A stretch of 64,000 bases of DNA from Jeotgalibacillus soli (GCF_000829435.1 NZ_JXRP01000009.1:496001-560000), one strand, 5' to 3'. Counted from the stretch's first letter, positions 1 to 8,302 are shown. The notes: generated by a model not told the origin, from the letters alone. Translations and numbers: made by a program.

Positions 1-53
1 GTTAGCTTTGTCTAACAATTGGGGTGCAGTTCATAATTGGATAGCGGTTTTTA

Positions 54-329
54 TTAATTAGTAGGGTCTTCAATGCGTTCTTTTTTTCTTTTTTCTGGGT
101 TATAGCCCTCATTATTGACGCTTTCAGGAGTGCGATCCTTGTTGAGAGGCGCTTCCTTGTTTTGTTTAATTTGCTGCTGGCGCTGGCCGGTATAGAAGGA
201 CACAGCAATAATGGCAATGATTAATCCAACAACTCCTGCGCCGAGCGCAATGCCAATTGATTCCGTTATCAGCCAAAAGCCTATGAATAGTCCGATTCCT
301 ACAGCGATCGCGATAATAAAATTGAACAT
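54..329 (-). CDS. small membrane protein, hypothetical
   Basis: 91 residues. Residues 1-45 form two closely spaced hydrophobic, glycine-rich segments, followed by a hydrophilic tail rich in Lys, Glu, Asn and Pro. This is the pattern of a short two-helix membrane protein with a charged cytoplasmic end. The ATG has a GAGGTGG ribosome binding site a few bases upstream. I do not recognise the family and assign no function. It stands alone, reading towards the left edge of the window. Confidence 0.6.
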   Translation of the reverse strand: MFNFIIAIAVGIGLFIGFWLITESIGIALGAGVVGLIIAIIAVSFYTGQRQQQIKQNKEAPLNKDRTPESVNNEGYNPEKRKKERIEDPTN

Positions 330-483
330 GCTTCCACCTCATTTTTATTGATTTTAGTGTATGTATTCCTTTTTTATTGATCATTAAACATGGAACAGGA
401 TTGTTTGGGGTGAACATGCGTTGTTTGCAGATATATTTAAGTCGTTATTTCAGTTCGGAGCGGGGTGATTTAACTGAGAGACT

Positions 484-646
484 TTGTTAACCTTGCCTGT
501 TGATTGCAGCACATAGGCGTTCGCTTTCCGCGGTCCGACGCTCCTCGGCGCTTTGGGCCTGTGGGGTCTCCCTTTAACTCGATTCTCTAAGCAGAAGGTT
601 CCTATCAACATCGTGCAAAAATCAACAATGAACTTTAACATAGCCA
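484..646 (-). repeat. MITE-like dispersed repeat, copy R1
   Basis: Copy of a family found five times in the window (also near 10919, 26538, 31855 and 44682). It has a TTGATT-type end at 500, a GC-rich centre with the shared blocks CGCTTTCCGCG, CTCCTCGGCGCT and GGGGTCTCCCTTT, and an ATCAA end at 608. The homology continues into outer arms (TTTGTTAA near 484, TTTAACAT near 634). This copy lies in reverse orientation relative to R3 and R4 and is more diverged. It fills most of the gap between the first gene and pdxK; no gene is supported inside it. Confidence 0.75.
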
Positions 647-727
647 AATGAGAAGGAATGGATCTGGATTTTAGTACATTCTCTATATGCATAAAAGGTT
701 GAGTGCATCCAGAGACCTTTTTTCCAT

Positions 728-758
728 TAAAAAACACCGCTCCTGATAAGCGGTGTAA
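728..758 (-). terminator. rho-independent terminator of pdxK
   Basis: Perfect 7-bp inverted repeat ACACCGC/GCGGTGT with a short loop, followed on the minus strand by a run of Ts. It lies about 40 bases beyond the pdxK stop codon. A second, imperfect GC-rich hairpin sits between it and the gene. Confidence 0.75.
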
Positions 759-798
759 AAAGAGGCGGCGAAGATATCCGCTGCCTCCCGATGACGGA

Positions 799-1635
799 TT
801 ATGCTTTTATTGTTTCTTCCTTCACTTCTGCTGCCTCGTAGCGGTTATAAGCACCGTGCATAACAGGACCAACGTATTCATTAAGCTTCCAGCCGTGCTC
901 GATGGCTGAAGTAACGAATTTTTTCGCGTTGGAAACTGCTTCTTTTACTTCCAGGCCATTTGCCAGATTGGCTGTAATAGCAGCAGCAAACGTGCAGCCG
1001 GCACCGTGGTTATAAGTAGTGGCAGATTTTTCTGCTTCAAGTAAAACGAATTCTTTACCATCATAAAATAGGTCAACTGCTTTTTCATGGGCCAACTGCT
1101 TGCCGCCTTTAATGACGACTGATTTCGCACCAAAGTCTATAATTTTTTTGGCAGCCGCTTTCATGTCTTCAATGGTTTTTAGCGGTCCATTTCCAGCTAA
1201 CTGGCCAGCTTCAAACAGGTTTGGTGTGACGACCAATGCACGTGGAAGCAAGTGTTCTTGCATCGCACCGACTGTTTCAGGGTGCAGCACTTCATCTTCC
1301 CCTTTACACACCATAACCGGGTCAATCACGACTTTATTCGTTTGAGCTTGATCAATTGCAGCAGCAGCCGTTTCGATAATTTCAACGGAGCCGAGCATGC
1401 CTGTTTTAATCGCTTCCACTCCGGTGGAAAGTGCTGTATCAAGCTGTGCCTTCAATGTGTCAATCGGCAGCGGGTGAACATTGTGGTGCCAGCCATTGGG
1501 ATCCATTGTAACAACGGTTGTCAATGCTGTCATACCGTATGTTCCATGCTCCTGAAAGGTTTTTAAATCGGCTTGGATTCCAGCTCCCCCGCTTGTATCT
1601 GAACCAGCTATTGTTAATGTTTTTTTCAAATTCAT
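799..1635 (-). CDS. pdxK: pyridoxine/pyridoxal/pyridoxamine kinase (ThiD-like fold)
   Basis: ATP-dependent phosphorylation of B6 vitamers in the pyridoxal phosphate salvage pathway; cytosolic ribokinase-like fold. The N-terminus carries the substrate-site stretch TIAGSDTSGGAGIQADLKTF. A central VIDPVMVCKG and a C-terminal NHGAGCTFAAAI (anion hole and catalytic residue of ribokinase-like kinases) follow. 278 residues, as expected for the Bacillus PdxK (YwdB) type, which it resembles more than ThiD proper. I chose the internal ATG because it has an AGGAGGG site 8 bases upstream; an in-frame ATG ten codons earlier has none. In B. subtilis pdxK is also close to ung, ywdI and ywdK, which follow here. 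It is divergent from the DUF4230 gene. Confidence 0.9.
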   Translation of the reverse strand: MNLKKTLTIAGSDTSGGAGIQADLKTFQEHGTYGMTALTTVVTMDPNGWHHNVHPLPIDTLKAQLDTALSTGVEAIKTGMLGSVEIIETAAAAIDQAQTNKVVIDPVMVCKGEDEVLHPETVGAMQEHLLPRALVVTPNLFEAGQLAGNGPLKTIEDMKAAAKKIIDFGAKSVVIKGGKQLAHEKAVDLFYDGKEFVLLEAEKSATTYNHGAGCTFAAAITANLANGLEVKEAVSNAKKFVTSAIEHGWKLNEYVGPVMHGAYNRYEAAEVKEETIKA

Positions 1636-1804
1636 TGTGTATTCCCTCCTGTAGTAGATCTCCATTAACGTCCATCCTGGACATCATTGGATTTGTCTCT
1701 AGCATACCATGTCATTTCCAGAAACTGAATCATTGTGCAATGAAGAACGTGTCGCGTGCCGACAAATAAAGAGAATTTACTAACGGCGCATTAAGAAGTA
1801 CCGG

Positions 1805-1833
1805 TTTCCAATATTCGACCTTTTCCGTATAAT
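1805..1833 (+). promoter_or_regulatory. probable sigma-A promoter for the DUF4230-ung region
   Basis: TTTCCA (1805-1810), 17-base spacer, TATAAT (1828-1833). The -10 is perfect and the -35 weak. It lies about 35 bases upstream of the first ribosome binding site. Confidence 0.45.
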
Positions 1834-1867
1834 AAAAGAAATCATTGTCATGGAAAGAGGGGAAGGG

Positions 1868-1948
1868 ATGACGAAGCATAACGAAATAAAAAAGCGGACA
1901 AGCAAAGCTTTCAAACTAAATAAAATGACGTTATACCCAAATCAATGA
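1868..1948 (+). CDS. short Lys-rich leader ORF overlapping the DUF4230 start
   Basis: 26 codons, ATG at 1868, with a purine-rich GGAAAGAGGGG site just upstream. The peptide is basic (many Lys and Thr) with no hydrophobic stretch. Its TGA overlaps the ATG of the next gene (ATGA at 1945-1948), and that next ATG has no ribosome binding site of its own. It could be a coupling leader, or the displaced cytoplasmic N-terminus of the DUF4230 protein after a frameshift. Whether the peptide matters in itself is unknown. Confidence 0.4.
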   Translation: MTKHNEIKKRTSKAFKLNKMTLYPNQ

Positions 1949-2592
1949 GAGTGATAAAAACGGGTAAAACCCTTTTTTGGGTATGGCGGTTAAAATATGT
2001 TTTCCTGGCACTGGCGTTAGTAATTTTGCTGGCAGCAGTCTCAATTTTTATGGTAAATCGGTTTTCTGGCAGCACGTTTGAAGAGGATTCAGATGCATTT
2101 GTTGAACAGGTAAGGGATATGAGTGCACTTGCAACATCACAGGCATTTGTAAAAGCGGTTGTTGAACAATCAGATAATCAATTATTTGGGCAGGACATCT
2201 CTATAGATCTTCCGGGTACACAGCGGCATTTACTTCTTATTGTTCCTGGAACGGTACTTGCCGGAGTGGATCTTGAAGGAATTACGGAAGAGGATATTGT
2301 GATCGATGAAGAGGCACGTACGATTCAAATTACAGTGCCTCATGCTGTTTTACTTCAAAAGCCGGCAGTAGATATGGAGAATGTTCAGGCCTTTTCAGTA
2401 GAAGGTGTATTCAGAAGCAATGTCAACTGGGAAGAGGGCTTTGAAATTGTGGCACAAGCGCAGGAAATCATCCAAGAAGAAGCCATTGAACAAGGACTTT
2501 TAAGCCAGGCGGAAAGCAATGCCGAACGTGTATTGAAGGAATTCTTTGACTATGCCGGCTATGATACAACCATTCATTTCAAAGACCAATAG
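1945..2592 (+). CDS. DUF4230 family membrane-anchored protein
   Basis: 215 residues. Residues about 17-38 form one transmembrane helix. The remainder is a soluble, probably extracytoplasmic domain with the conserved stretches LPGTQRHLLLIVPG, AGVDL.GIT and VLKEFFDYAGY, which I recognise as DUF4230. The function of this family is not established. The ATG lacks a Shine-Dalgarno sequence and overlaps the stop of a short upstream ORF, so translation is probably coupled. Family members usually carry a longer cytoplasmic N-terminus than the 17 residues seen here, so the start could be altered by a frameshift. ung follows after 27 bases, probably in the same transcript. Confidence 0.75.
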   Translation: MRVIKTGKTLFWVWRLKYVFLALALVILLAAVSIFMVNRFSGSTFEEDSDAFVEQVRDMSALATSQAFVKAVVEQSDNQLFGQDISIDLPGTQRHLLLIVPGTVLAGVDLEGITEEDIVIDEEARTIQITVPHAVLLQKPAVDMENVQAFSVEGVFRSNVNWEEGFEIVAQAQEIIQEEAIEQGLLSQAESNAERVLKEFFDYAGYDTTIHFKDQ

Positions 2593-2619
2593 ATTTGAAG
2601 TAAGACAAGGAGGTACCGT

Positions 2620-3291
2620 ATGTCTAATATGATCTTGCAGAACGACTGGCAGGAATTGCTAGAGGATGAGTTTAACAAGCCTTATTATCAAGAGCTCCGT
2701 TCATTTTTGAAGGAAGAATATTCATCCCAAATGGTTTATCCGCCGATGCACGACATTTATAATGCTTTGCAAAGCACGTCATTTAGCGAAGTGAAGGCAG
2801 TAATCCTCGGGCAAGATCCATATCATGGACCGGGTCAGGCCCACGGGTTAAGCTTTTCTGTCCAGCCAGGTATACAGCCGCCGCCTTCCTTAAAAAATAT
2901 TTTCAAAGAGCTGAAAGCGGATATTGGAATTGAAACGCCTGAAAACGGGTATTTAAAAAACTGGACAGAGCAGGGGGTTCTCCTTCTTAATACAGTGTTA
3001 ACCGTTAGAAAAGGTGAAGCCAATTCCCATCGCCAAAAAGGCTGGGAAACATTAACGAATGAAATCATCAGACTGTTAGGCGAGCGTGAAAAGCCGATGG
3101 TGTTTATATTATGGGGAAAGCCTGCACAATTGAAGCAATCCCTTATTAATGAAAATAACCATCTTGTTTTGACAGCACCTCATCCAAGTCCGCTTTCCGC
3201 GCGCCGAGGCTTTTTTGGGAGCAAGCCCTTTTCAAAAACAAATGAATTCCTGGTTTCTAAAGAGATCGAGCCTGTGGATTGGTCTCTATAA
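2620..3291 (+). CDS. ung: uracil-DNA glycosylase, family 1
   Basis: Removes uracil from DNA to start base-excision repair; acts on the chromosome in the cytoplasm. The catalytic water-activating loop GQDPYHG is at residues 64-70 (Asp66) and the DNA-intercalation loop HPSPLSA starts at His188. 223 residues is the normal length. An AAGGAGG-type site precedes the ATG. The neighbours YwdI and YwdK follow as in B. subtilis, where ung is ywdG. Confidence 0.97.
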   Translation: MSNMILQNDWQELLEDEFNKPYYQELRSFLKEEYSSQMVYPPMHDIYNALQSTSFSEVKAVILGQDPYHGPGQAHGLSFSVQPGIQPPPSLKNIFKELKADIGIETPENGYLKNWTEQGVLLLNTVLTVRKGEANSHRQKGWETLTNEIIRLLGEREKPMVFILWGKPAQLKQSLINENNHLVLTAPHPSPLSARRGFFGSKPFSKTNEFLVSKEIEPVDWSL

Positions 3292-3461
3292 GGTTGTAGT
3301 TTTAGCAGGTGATTGGGTGAAAATATGAAAAGAAGCTGCAAAGACTTTGCGCCGTTGTCAAAGATACGAGTGTTAAAATAACTGCCGGATTTTTTGCGGC
3401 ATGAGTGCCATATGGTACAATGAACACAATTCATCTGTTTTTATGTAAGGAGGCAGGGAGG

Positions 3462-3671
3462 ATGCAAAACCAGCGCATCAACTGTCATGAATGCCGTCAT
3501 TATTTTGTAACATGGGACCCGCAATTTCCGAAAGGCTGCAAAGTTCACCAATTTAAAACGAAGCAGCTGCCATCACTAGAAGTGTTTCGGGCGTCCGGAC
3601 ATCCGTGCTTTGCTTTTGAACAGAAAAAACGTCCAGTACAACCAGCTAGTCGTGATGGAAGGAGAGTTTAA
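3462..3671 (+). CDS. small Cys-containing protein next to ung
   Basis: 69 residues with three cysteines placed like a small metal site (CHECRHYF near the N-terminus, then GCKVHQF and later GHPCFAF), with short blocks FVTWDPQFPKGCK and SGHPCF. Bacillus genomes carry this small family close to ung, and databases sometimes label it uracil-DNA glycosylase by neighbourhood; it has none of the Ung motifs. The function is unknown. The start is fixed by AAGGAGG 11-17 bases upstream of the ATG. Its stop is two bases from the start of the ywdI-like gene, which implies one transcript. Confidence 0.75.
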   Translation: MQNQRINCHECRHYFVTWDPQFPKGCKVHQFKTKQLPSLEVFRASGHPCFAFEQKKRPVQPASRDGRRV

Positions 3672-3673
3672 TC

Positions 3674-3952
3674 ATGAGTATTTCTTTTGAACAATTACTG
3701 GCGAAAATCGAACAGGAAGTGCAGCAAGCGAAGCAGTCTCATCCTGCACAAATGAGAGAGCGCCTGCATTCAATACGTACATTATGTGACCTTGCACTGG
3801 ATCAATCGACACCGTCTGCGAGCGTATCAGCCAGCTATCAACCGCCGGCTCAGGTTACTCACCAGCCGATGCAGCAGACATTAAGTGTTCCGTCCGAGAA
3901 GCCTCTTCAACAAGAAGATGGGGCCAACGGCGATTCCTTGTTTGATTTTTAA
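3674..3952 (+). CDS. ywdI: YwdI family protein (DUF5327)
   Basis: 92 residues. The N-terminal half (residues 1-45) is helical and charged, with LHSIRTLCDLAL. The middle is a low-complexity Pro/Gln/Ser segment, and the protein ends in a short acidic-aromatic tail DSLFDF, typical of the YwdI family. No enzymatic motif; function unknown. It sits between the small Cys protein and YwdK, matching the B. subtilis order ung-ywdH-ywdI-ywdJ-ywdK minus two genes. Confidence 0.75.
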   Translation: MSISFEQLLAKIEQEVQQAKQSHPAQMRERLHSIRTLCDLALDQSTPSASVSASYQPPAQVTHQPMQQTLSVPSEKPLQQEDGANGDSLFDF

Positions 3953-3991
3953 CGAAGACATGTAATTGACTGCAGAAGGGAAGTAGTTTGA

Positions 3992-4363
3992 ATGAAATTA
4001 TTTATCATCATCGGAGCGATTAATGCATTTTTATCTGTAGCGCTTGGTGCGTTCGGAGCTCATGCGCTAGAAGGACGAGTAGAACCAAAATATCTTGACA
4101 CATGGAATACAGCGGTGCAATATCAGATGTTTCATGCAACGGGTATTTTAGTCATTGGGATCCTGATGGCTAACCTGCCGGCAACAGGATTATTAAATTG
4201 GGCAGGGTGGCTCATGCTCGTGGGAATCATTTTTTTCTCTGGAAGCCTGTACATTTTGAGCTTAACTGGTGTCAGCATTCTCGGAGCAATTACTCCGATT
4301 GGCGGCGTGGCATTTTTGGCTGCTTGGATCTGTGTCATTATTGCAGCGATTCGTGTGCTTTAA
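3992..4363 (+). CDS. ywdK: DUF423 inner-membrane protein YwdK
   Basis: 123 residues with four predicted transmembrane helices. The first carries the DUF423 signature GAINAFLSVALGAFGAHAL, followed by a loop with YQMFHA. The function is unknown; the family is widespread. Start ATG with an AGAAGGGAAG site 7-10 bases upstream. It ends the ung transcript, with a strong terminator directly after it. Confidence 0.88.
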   Translation: MKLFIIIGAINAFLSVALGAFGAHALEGRVEPKYLDTWNTAVQYQMFHATGILVIGILMANLPATGLLNWAGWLMLVGIIFFSGSLYILSLTGVSILGAITPIGGVAFLAAWICVIIAAIRVL

Positions 4364-4367
4364 ACAT

Positions 4368-4405
4368 AAACCTGTCTTTTCAGATTTTGAAAAGACAGGT
4401 TTTTT
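4368..4405 (+). terminator. rho-independent terminator after ywdK
   Basis: AAACCTGTCTTTTC and its inverted copy, loop of a few bases, then six Ts. Long A/T-rich stem, placed 5 bases after the stop codon. Confidence 0.9.
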
Positions 4406-4479
4406 ATATGGAGGAATATGAAGCAATAGCATTGAATGTACAGAACAAGGACTAGGAGAAAGAGAAAGGAGAAGTGGTG

Positions 4480-5046
4480 ATGAAGATTGAAGATATCTAT
4501 GGTTCATTTACAACGATCGAAACAGAGCGAACACTGATTCGTCCGATAAAATTATCCGATGTGGATGATATCTATACATATGGTTCAGTAGAGGAAGTGA
4601 CTCGCTATGTGACATGGAATACATATCGTTCAAAAGAGGATGTACGCGTATTTTTGGACTATGTCTTTCCGCTTTATGAACAGAAAAAACTGGCTCCTTG
4701 GGCCATCGAGCTAAAAGAAATCGGTAAAATGGTTGGAACGGCCGATTTTGTGAACTGGTCGCCGGCACACAAAAAGGCAGAAATCGGGTATGTCTTGTCC
4801 TCGGTTTATTGGGGAGCAGGAATTGTCCCGGAGGCAGCAGCAGCTCTTTTGAAATTTGGATTTGAACAAATGGAGCTGGAACGAATTCAGGCCAGATGCT
4901 TTGAGGAAAATAAAGCTTCAGAGCGTGTCATGCAAAAAATAGGGATGACCTATGAAGGGACGCTTCGAAATGAAATGTATGTTAAAGGAGTCCATCGCAA
5001 TATGAAGATGTACGCTATTTTAAGGGATGAATTTTTCAACGAATAA
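4480..5046 (+). CDS. GNAT N-acetyltransferase, RimJ/RimL type
   Basis: 188 residues. It starts with the typical TERTLIRPIKLSD strand of RimJ/RimL-type acetyltransferases. The acetyl-CoA binding part includes EIGYVLSSVYWGAG, then EAAAALLKFGFEQMELERIQARC and ENKASERVMQKIGM, the C-terminal GNAT signature. The substrate cannot be read from the sequence; relatives acetylate ribosomal protein N-termini, but many act on small molecules. Two in-frame GTG codons lie just upstream; the ATG at 4480 has the best spacing to AAAGGAGA (4465-4472). Confidence 0.85.
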   Translation: MKIEDIYGSFTTIETERTLIRPIKLSDVDDIYTYGSVEEVTRYVTWNTYRSKEDVRVFLDYVFPLYEQKKLAPWAIELKEIGKMVGTADFVNWSPAHKKAEIGYVLSSVYWGAGIVPEAAAALLKFGFEQMELERIQARCFEENKASERVMQKIGMTYEGTLRNEMYVKGVHRNMKMYAILRDEFFNE

Positions 5047-5063
5047 AAAACCACTCATTCTCA

Positions 5064-5100
5064 CCTGTCAGCCTTTTGTAAATGAAGTGAGGCTGACAGG
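5064..5100. terminator. inverted repeat between convergent genes
   Basis: Perfect 11-bp arms CCTGTCAGCCT/AGGCTGACAGG around a 15-base loop, between the ends of the convergent acetyltransferase gene and gerQ. No T-run follows directly on either strand, so terminator function is only likely by position. Confidence 0.45.
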
Positions 5101-5123
5101 CGAGAGAGGAGTCGGTCATTAAT

Positions 5124-5597
5124 CTAACGCGGCGAATAATGTGCCATCGAGCCTAGGGGATACGAATATTGAATTTCCCCCTCAAAGGTTGCGTAATCAA
5201 AGTAGATCATCGGTAAAATATATCGTGTACCAGTTTTAGGATCGCTTAAAACAAGATGATCACGTCCCGCTGCTTCTACAATTCCTTTAAAAATCTTTGC
5301 ATTCCATTCACGGTTGTTTTCAAATGTCATATAGACAGTTGCTTGCTTTCCTCGGTTCAGTCTAAGGATATTTTCAATGTAGGATTCCTCTGTTGGAAGC
5401 ATTCCGGGAATTGGTTGACTGGCGCTAGGAATACTTTGTGGCATTGGGATGTATTGGTAATGCTGTGTAGTCTGCGGATACGTAAACCCTGGATAAACAG
5501 CGGGCTGAGAAGGCTGATAGTATGGATACGGTTGAGTCCCGGATGGCTGCATAGGTGTTTGCGGCTTCGGATTTTGGGGCTGACTTGGATTAGTCAT
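5124..5597 (-). CDS. gerQ: spore coat protein GerQ
   Basis: 157 residues. Residues 1-65 are a Pro/Gln/Tyr-rich low-complexity region. Residues 70-157 form the conserved GerQ domain with IENILRLNRGKQATVYMTFE and GRDHLVLSDPKTGTRY. In B. subtilis GerQ (YwdL) is an inner coat protein, cross-linked by transglutaminase and needed for CwlJ to work during Ca-DPA germination. Here it lies 55 bases downstream of cwlJ in the same direction, so the partners are likely co-transcribed in the mother cell. A GGAGGG site precedes the ATG. Confidence 0.93.
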   Translation of the reverse strand: MTNPSQPQNPKPQTPMQPSGTQPYPYYQPSQPAVYPGFTYPQTTQHYQYIPMPQSIPSASQPIPGMLPTEESYIENILRLNRGKQATVYMTFENNREWNAKIFKGIVEAAGRDHLVLSDPKTGTRYILPMIYFDYATFEGEIQYSYPLGSMAHYSPR

Positions 5598-5652
5598 AAA
5601 TGAAACCCTCCTTTAGTAGATGGTGAACAAAGCAACCGAACAACTTAACAGA

Positions 5653-6075
5653 TTAAAAAACCCGAGGGCATACTTCCGGCAATGGAGCAAAAAAACAATG
5701 CGACTTGAATCTGCCTGTGTTCCACTGGCCATACCACTGAGGAGGACAGTCCCCTTCAGGCATGAAAAACCAGAGTGAATTCTCGGCAGGATGGAAACGT
5801 TCCCCTCTGATGACTCTCCGTGCAAGCTGCTTATCCTTCTCGCGAACCCGCTGATAAAAATAGCCTTTCATTGTAGCTTCAAATCCGCCTGGACGCTGGA
5901 ATACCATATCCTCAAGATCGTTAATTTCCATAAAATCGAGACAATCCGCAAGAACCCGATTCACCCCGACATTTCCAACCATCAACATTCCAAGTTGACC
6001 ATCCCCCTCGGCCTCTGCCCTCATTAACCTTGCCAAAAGCTCTACATGCTTCTCATTGTGGGCAACAACAGCCAA
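5653..6075 (-). CDS. cwlJ: spore cortex-lytic hydrolase CwlJ
   Basis: 140 residues from a TTG start, against 142 for B. subtilis CwlJ. SleB-type catalytic domain with RLMRAEAEGDG near the N-terminus (the conserved Glu residues), GMLMVGNVGVNRV, and C-terminal SLWFFMPEGDCPPQWY and FKSHCFF. CwlJ degrades spore cortex peptidoglycan during germination in response to Ca-dipicolinate and has no signal peptide. I chose TTG at 6075 because AAAGGAG lies 8 bases upstream and the protein then starts LAVVAHN, like the known MAVV start. An in-frame GTG ten codons earlier has no such site. gerQ follows. Confidence 0.93.
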   Translation of the reverse strand: MAVVAHNEKHVELLARLMRAEAEGDGQLGMLMVGNVGVNRVLADCLDFMEINDLEDMVFQRPGGFEATMKGYFYQRVREKDKQLARRVIRGERFHPAENSLWFFMPEGDCPPQWYGQWNTGRFKSHCFFAPLPEVCPRVF

Positions 6076-6133
6076 CCCCCTCACTCCTTTCCCATCGCTT
6101 TCCACTATATGCGAGGACTGATCAACACATGAC

Positions 6134-6184
6134 TGTGCTTTTGTTCGCTAAAGGGATCTGACCCCTTTAGCGAACAAAAGCACA
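6134..6184. repeat. 51-bp palindrome, copy P1
   Basis: Near-perfect inverted repeat: arms TGTGCTTTTGTTCGCTAAAG and its complement, closed by a GGGATCTGACCCC-type centre. A second copy with the same arms lies at 8303-8350. Both lie next to an ordinary terminator. On either strand it could form a hairpin of more than 20 bp. Confidence 0.85.
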
Positions 6185-6222
6185 AAAAACCGCGCCATAA
6201 CGGTTTTTGGACGCGGTTTTTG
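6183..6222 (-). terminator. rho-independent terminator of hemQ
   Basis: On the minus strand, arms ACCGCG/CGCGGT with flanking A and T runs (six Ts at the end). It lies about 40 bases beyond the hemQ stop. Confidence 0.75.
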
Positions 6223-6262
6223 TTCGTTATGGAGTTGTAAGTTTAAGTTTGTTTTGTTGCGG

Positions 6263-7012
6263 TCAAACGCTAAGAAAACGAGGCAGATCTTCGTCTTCTA
6301 GCAGGTTGCCGACATAGAAAGCACCAAATTCGCCGTAGCGGGCGCTCACTTCGTCAAAACGCATTTCATAGACGATTTTTTTAAATTGAAGGACGTCGTC
6401 TGCGTATAGCGTTACGCCCCATTCCCAGTCGTCTAGGCCGACGGAACCAGAAATGATTTGTTTAATTTTCCCTGCATAACTGCGGCCAATCATCCCGTGG
6501 TCGTACATTAGCTTTTTGCGTGTTTCCATTGGCAGCATATACCAGTTGTCGTCGCCATCACGGCGCTTATCCATTGGGTAGAAGCAAACATGCTTCGTTT
6601 TAGGCAGCTGAGGATATAAACGAGCACGGACGTAGGGGTTTTCGTATGGATCTTCATCCGAGTCCTTAGACCCGTAGCTTCCCAACTCAACAACCGAAAC
6701 GTAAGAATAGGCTGGTATTGTAAAATCAGCAATCGTTAATTTGTTAAATTCATTTTCAAGCTCGTTAAGCTCTTCCATAGTTGGACGTAAAATAAAGAGC
6801 ATAAAGTCCGCTTTTTGACCGACAATAGAGTAGAAAGAATGGCTTCCCTGCTCTGTGTTCTGCACATCATGCAATTTCTTTAAAAATCCTTGAAATTCAC
6901 TGATGGCAGCTGCACGATCATCGCTTGAAAGACGTTTCCAGGATGCCCAATCCATTTTTCTAAAATCATGAAGGCCATACCAGCCATCGAGAGTTGTTGC
7001 TGCTTCACTCAT
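6263..7012 (-). CDS. hemQ: coproheme decarboxylase
   Basis: Last enzyme of the coproporphyrin-dependent heme pathway of Gram-positive bacteria; it turns coproheme into heme b using peroxide. 249 residues, chlorite-dismutase fold. The proximal heme ligand is His172 in YDHGMIGR. The radical tyrosine and adjacent lysine are Tyr145 and Lys149 in FYPMDKRR. The N-terminus [12 protein letters not shown] is typical. It is divergent from pta, as in B. subtilis (ywfI-pta), and single-gene with its own terminator. Confidence 0.96.
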   Translation of the reverse strand: MSEAATTLDGWYGLHDFRKMDWASWKRLSSDDRAAAISEFQGFLKKLHDVQNTEQGSHSFYSIVGQKADFMLFILRPTMEELNELENEFNKLTIADFTIPAYSYVSVVELGSYGSKDSDEDPYENPYVRARLYPQLPKTKHVCFYPMDKRRDGDDNWYMLPMETRKKLMYDHGMIGRSYAGKIKQIISGSVGLDDWEWGVTLYADDVLQFKKIVYEMRFDEVSARYGEFGAFYVGNLLEDEDLPRFLSV

Positions 7013-7189
7013 TCAAAGTCACTCCTTGAATTATATGTATTTTCTATCGTTATCATATCATAATAAGCCTAAACAGAGACAAATCATACACATTGTTCAT
7101 GAATTGTACATCCGTTTCAACAGGAGGCAGTCATAAGTATTTTTACCAAAAAACCATTTAAAATTATGAGAAAAAACAGACATTAAAAG

Positions 7190-7250
7190 TGTAACCGCTG
7201 ACATAATGGGTTTTTCTTGAAATCTAATGCTGTTGGGGTATGCTAATAAT
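7190..7250 (+). promoter_or_regulatory. pta promoter with upstream CcpA-type cre site
   Basis: cre-like sequence TGTAACCGCTGACA at 7190-7203. Then TTGAAA (7217-7222), 16 bases, TATGCT (7239-7244), or a shifted TAATAAT -10. If transcription starts near 7251, the cre centre is about 55 bases upstream, the place from which CcpA activates pta in B. subtilis. Two cre positions deviate from the consensus. Confidence 0.6.
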
Positions 7251-7273
7251 ATAGACGGTTTAAGGAGGTCGCA

Positions 7274-8248
7274 ATGATGAGCGATTTATTTACTACATTG
7301 ACTGAAAAAATAAAAGGGAAAGACGTACGAATTGTATTGCCTGAGGGGCTGGACGAGCGTGTTTTAAGCGCGGCAAGCCGTTTGGCGAAAGATGAAATTT
7401 TAATACCAGTATTAATTGGAAATAAAGATAAAGTAGAAGAGAAGGCAGCAGAATTAAATGTATCATTGAATGGCTGTGAGGTTTTGGACCCTGCGTCGTA
7501 TGAGCAAATGGACGAGCTGGTAGCATCCTTTGTGGAGCGTCGTAAAGGCAAAGCAACTGAAGAGGATGCACGTAAAATTCTATTGGATGAAAACTACTTC
7601 GGCACCATGCTTGTTTATACAAAAAAAGCGCACGGTCTTGTAAGCGGAGCGGCTCATTCTACAGCTGACACGGTCCGCCCTGCTCTTCAAATTATTAAAA
7701 CAAAGCCTGGTATTAAAAAGACTTCAGGTGTTTTCATTATGGTACGTGAGAATGAGAAATATGTATTTGCAGATTGTGCAATCAATATTTCTCCAGATAG
7801 CCAGGATTTAGCTGAAATCGCCCTTGAAAGCGCGAAAACCGCTGAAATGTTTGATATCGAACCACGCGTTGCCATGCTAAGCTTTTCAACAAAAGGCTCT
7901 GCTAAATCACCTGAAACAGAAAAGGTAGCAGAAGCGGTGAAAATTGCAAAAGAACAGGCTCCAGATCTTACGCTCGATGGAGAATTCCAATTTGATGCAG
8001 CATTTGTTCCATCAGTTGCTGCAAGCAAAGCACCTGGATCTGATATTAAAGGGGATGCCAACGTATTTGTATTCCCTAGTCTTGAGGCTGGAAATATTGG
8101 GTACAAAATTGCCCAACGGTTAGGAAATTTTGAAGCTGTTGGACCAATTCTTCAAGGATTGAATGCACCGGTGAACGATCTTTCCCGCGGATGCAACGAA
8201 GAAGACGTGTACAAGCTTGCATTAATTACTGCAGGACAAGCACTTTAA
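7274..8248 (+). CDS. pta: phosphate acetyltransferase
   Basis: Converts acetyl-CoA and phosphate to acetyl phosphate in overflow metabolism; cytosolic. 324 residues, the short single-domain form. Blocks IVLPEGLDERVL at the N-terminus, GLVSGAAHSTADTVRPALQ (substrate loop), CAINISPDSQDLAEIALESA and VFVFPSLEAGNIGYKIAQRL are those of the family. An AAGGAGG site lies 6 bases before the ATG. It is flanked by hemQ and lipL as in B. subtilis. Confidence 0.97.
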   Translation: MMSDLFTTLTEKIKGKDVRIVLPEGLDERVLSAASRLAKDEILIPVLIGNKDKVEEKAAELNVSLNGCEVLDPASYEQMDELVASFVERRKGKATEEDARKILLDENYFGTMLVYTKKAHGLVSGAAHSTADTVRPALQIIKTKPGIKKTSGVFIMVRENEKYVFADCAINISPDSQDLAEIALESAKTAEMFDIEPRVAMLSFSTKGSAKSPETEKVAEAVKIAKEQAPDLTLDGEFQFDAAFVPSVAASKAPGSDIKGDANVFVFPSLEAGNIGYKIAQRLGNFEAVGPILQGLNAPVNDLSRGCNEEDVYKLALITAGQAL

Positions 8249-8265
8249 AATGACCCAAAGAACAA

Positions 8266-8301
8266 AAAACCTTGCCGAATCCTGATTCGGCAAGGTTTTT
8301 T
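8266..8301 (+). terminator. rho-independent terminator of pta
   Basis: Perfect arms AACCTTGCCGAATC/GATTCGGCAAGGTT followed by a T-run. Confidence 0.92.
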
Positions 8302-8302
8302 G

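Noticed and set aside
450-737. Reading frame of 95 codons on the minus strand
   Set aside because: It lies across repeat R1; similar frames appear in other repeat copies because of their GC-rich palindromic make-up. No ribosome binding site and no family.
5064-5100. Strong terminator for both the acetyltransferase gene and gerQ
   Set aside because: The dyad is perfect, but no T-run follows on either strand; kept only as a low-confidence terminator.
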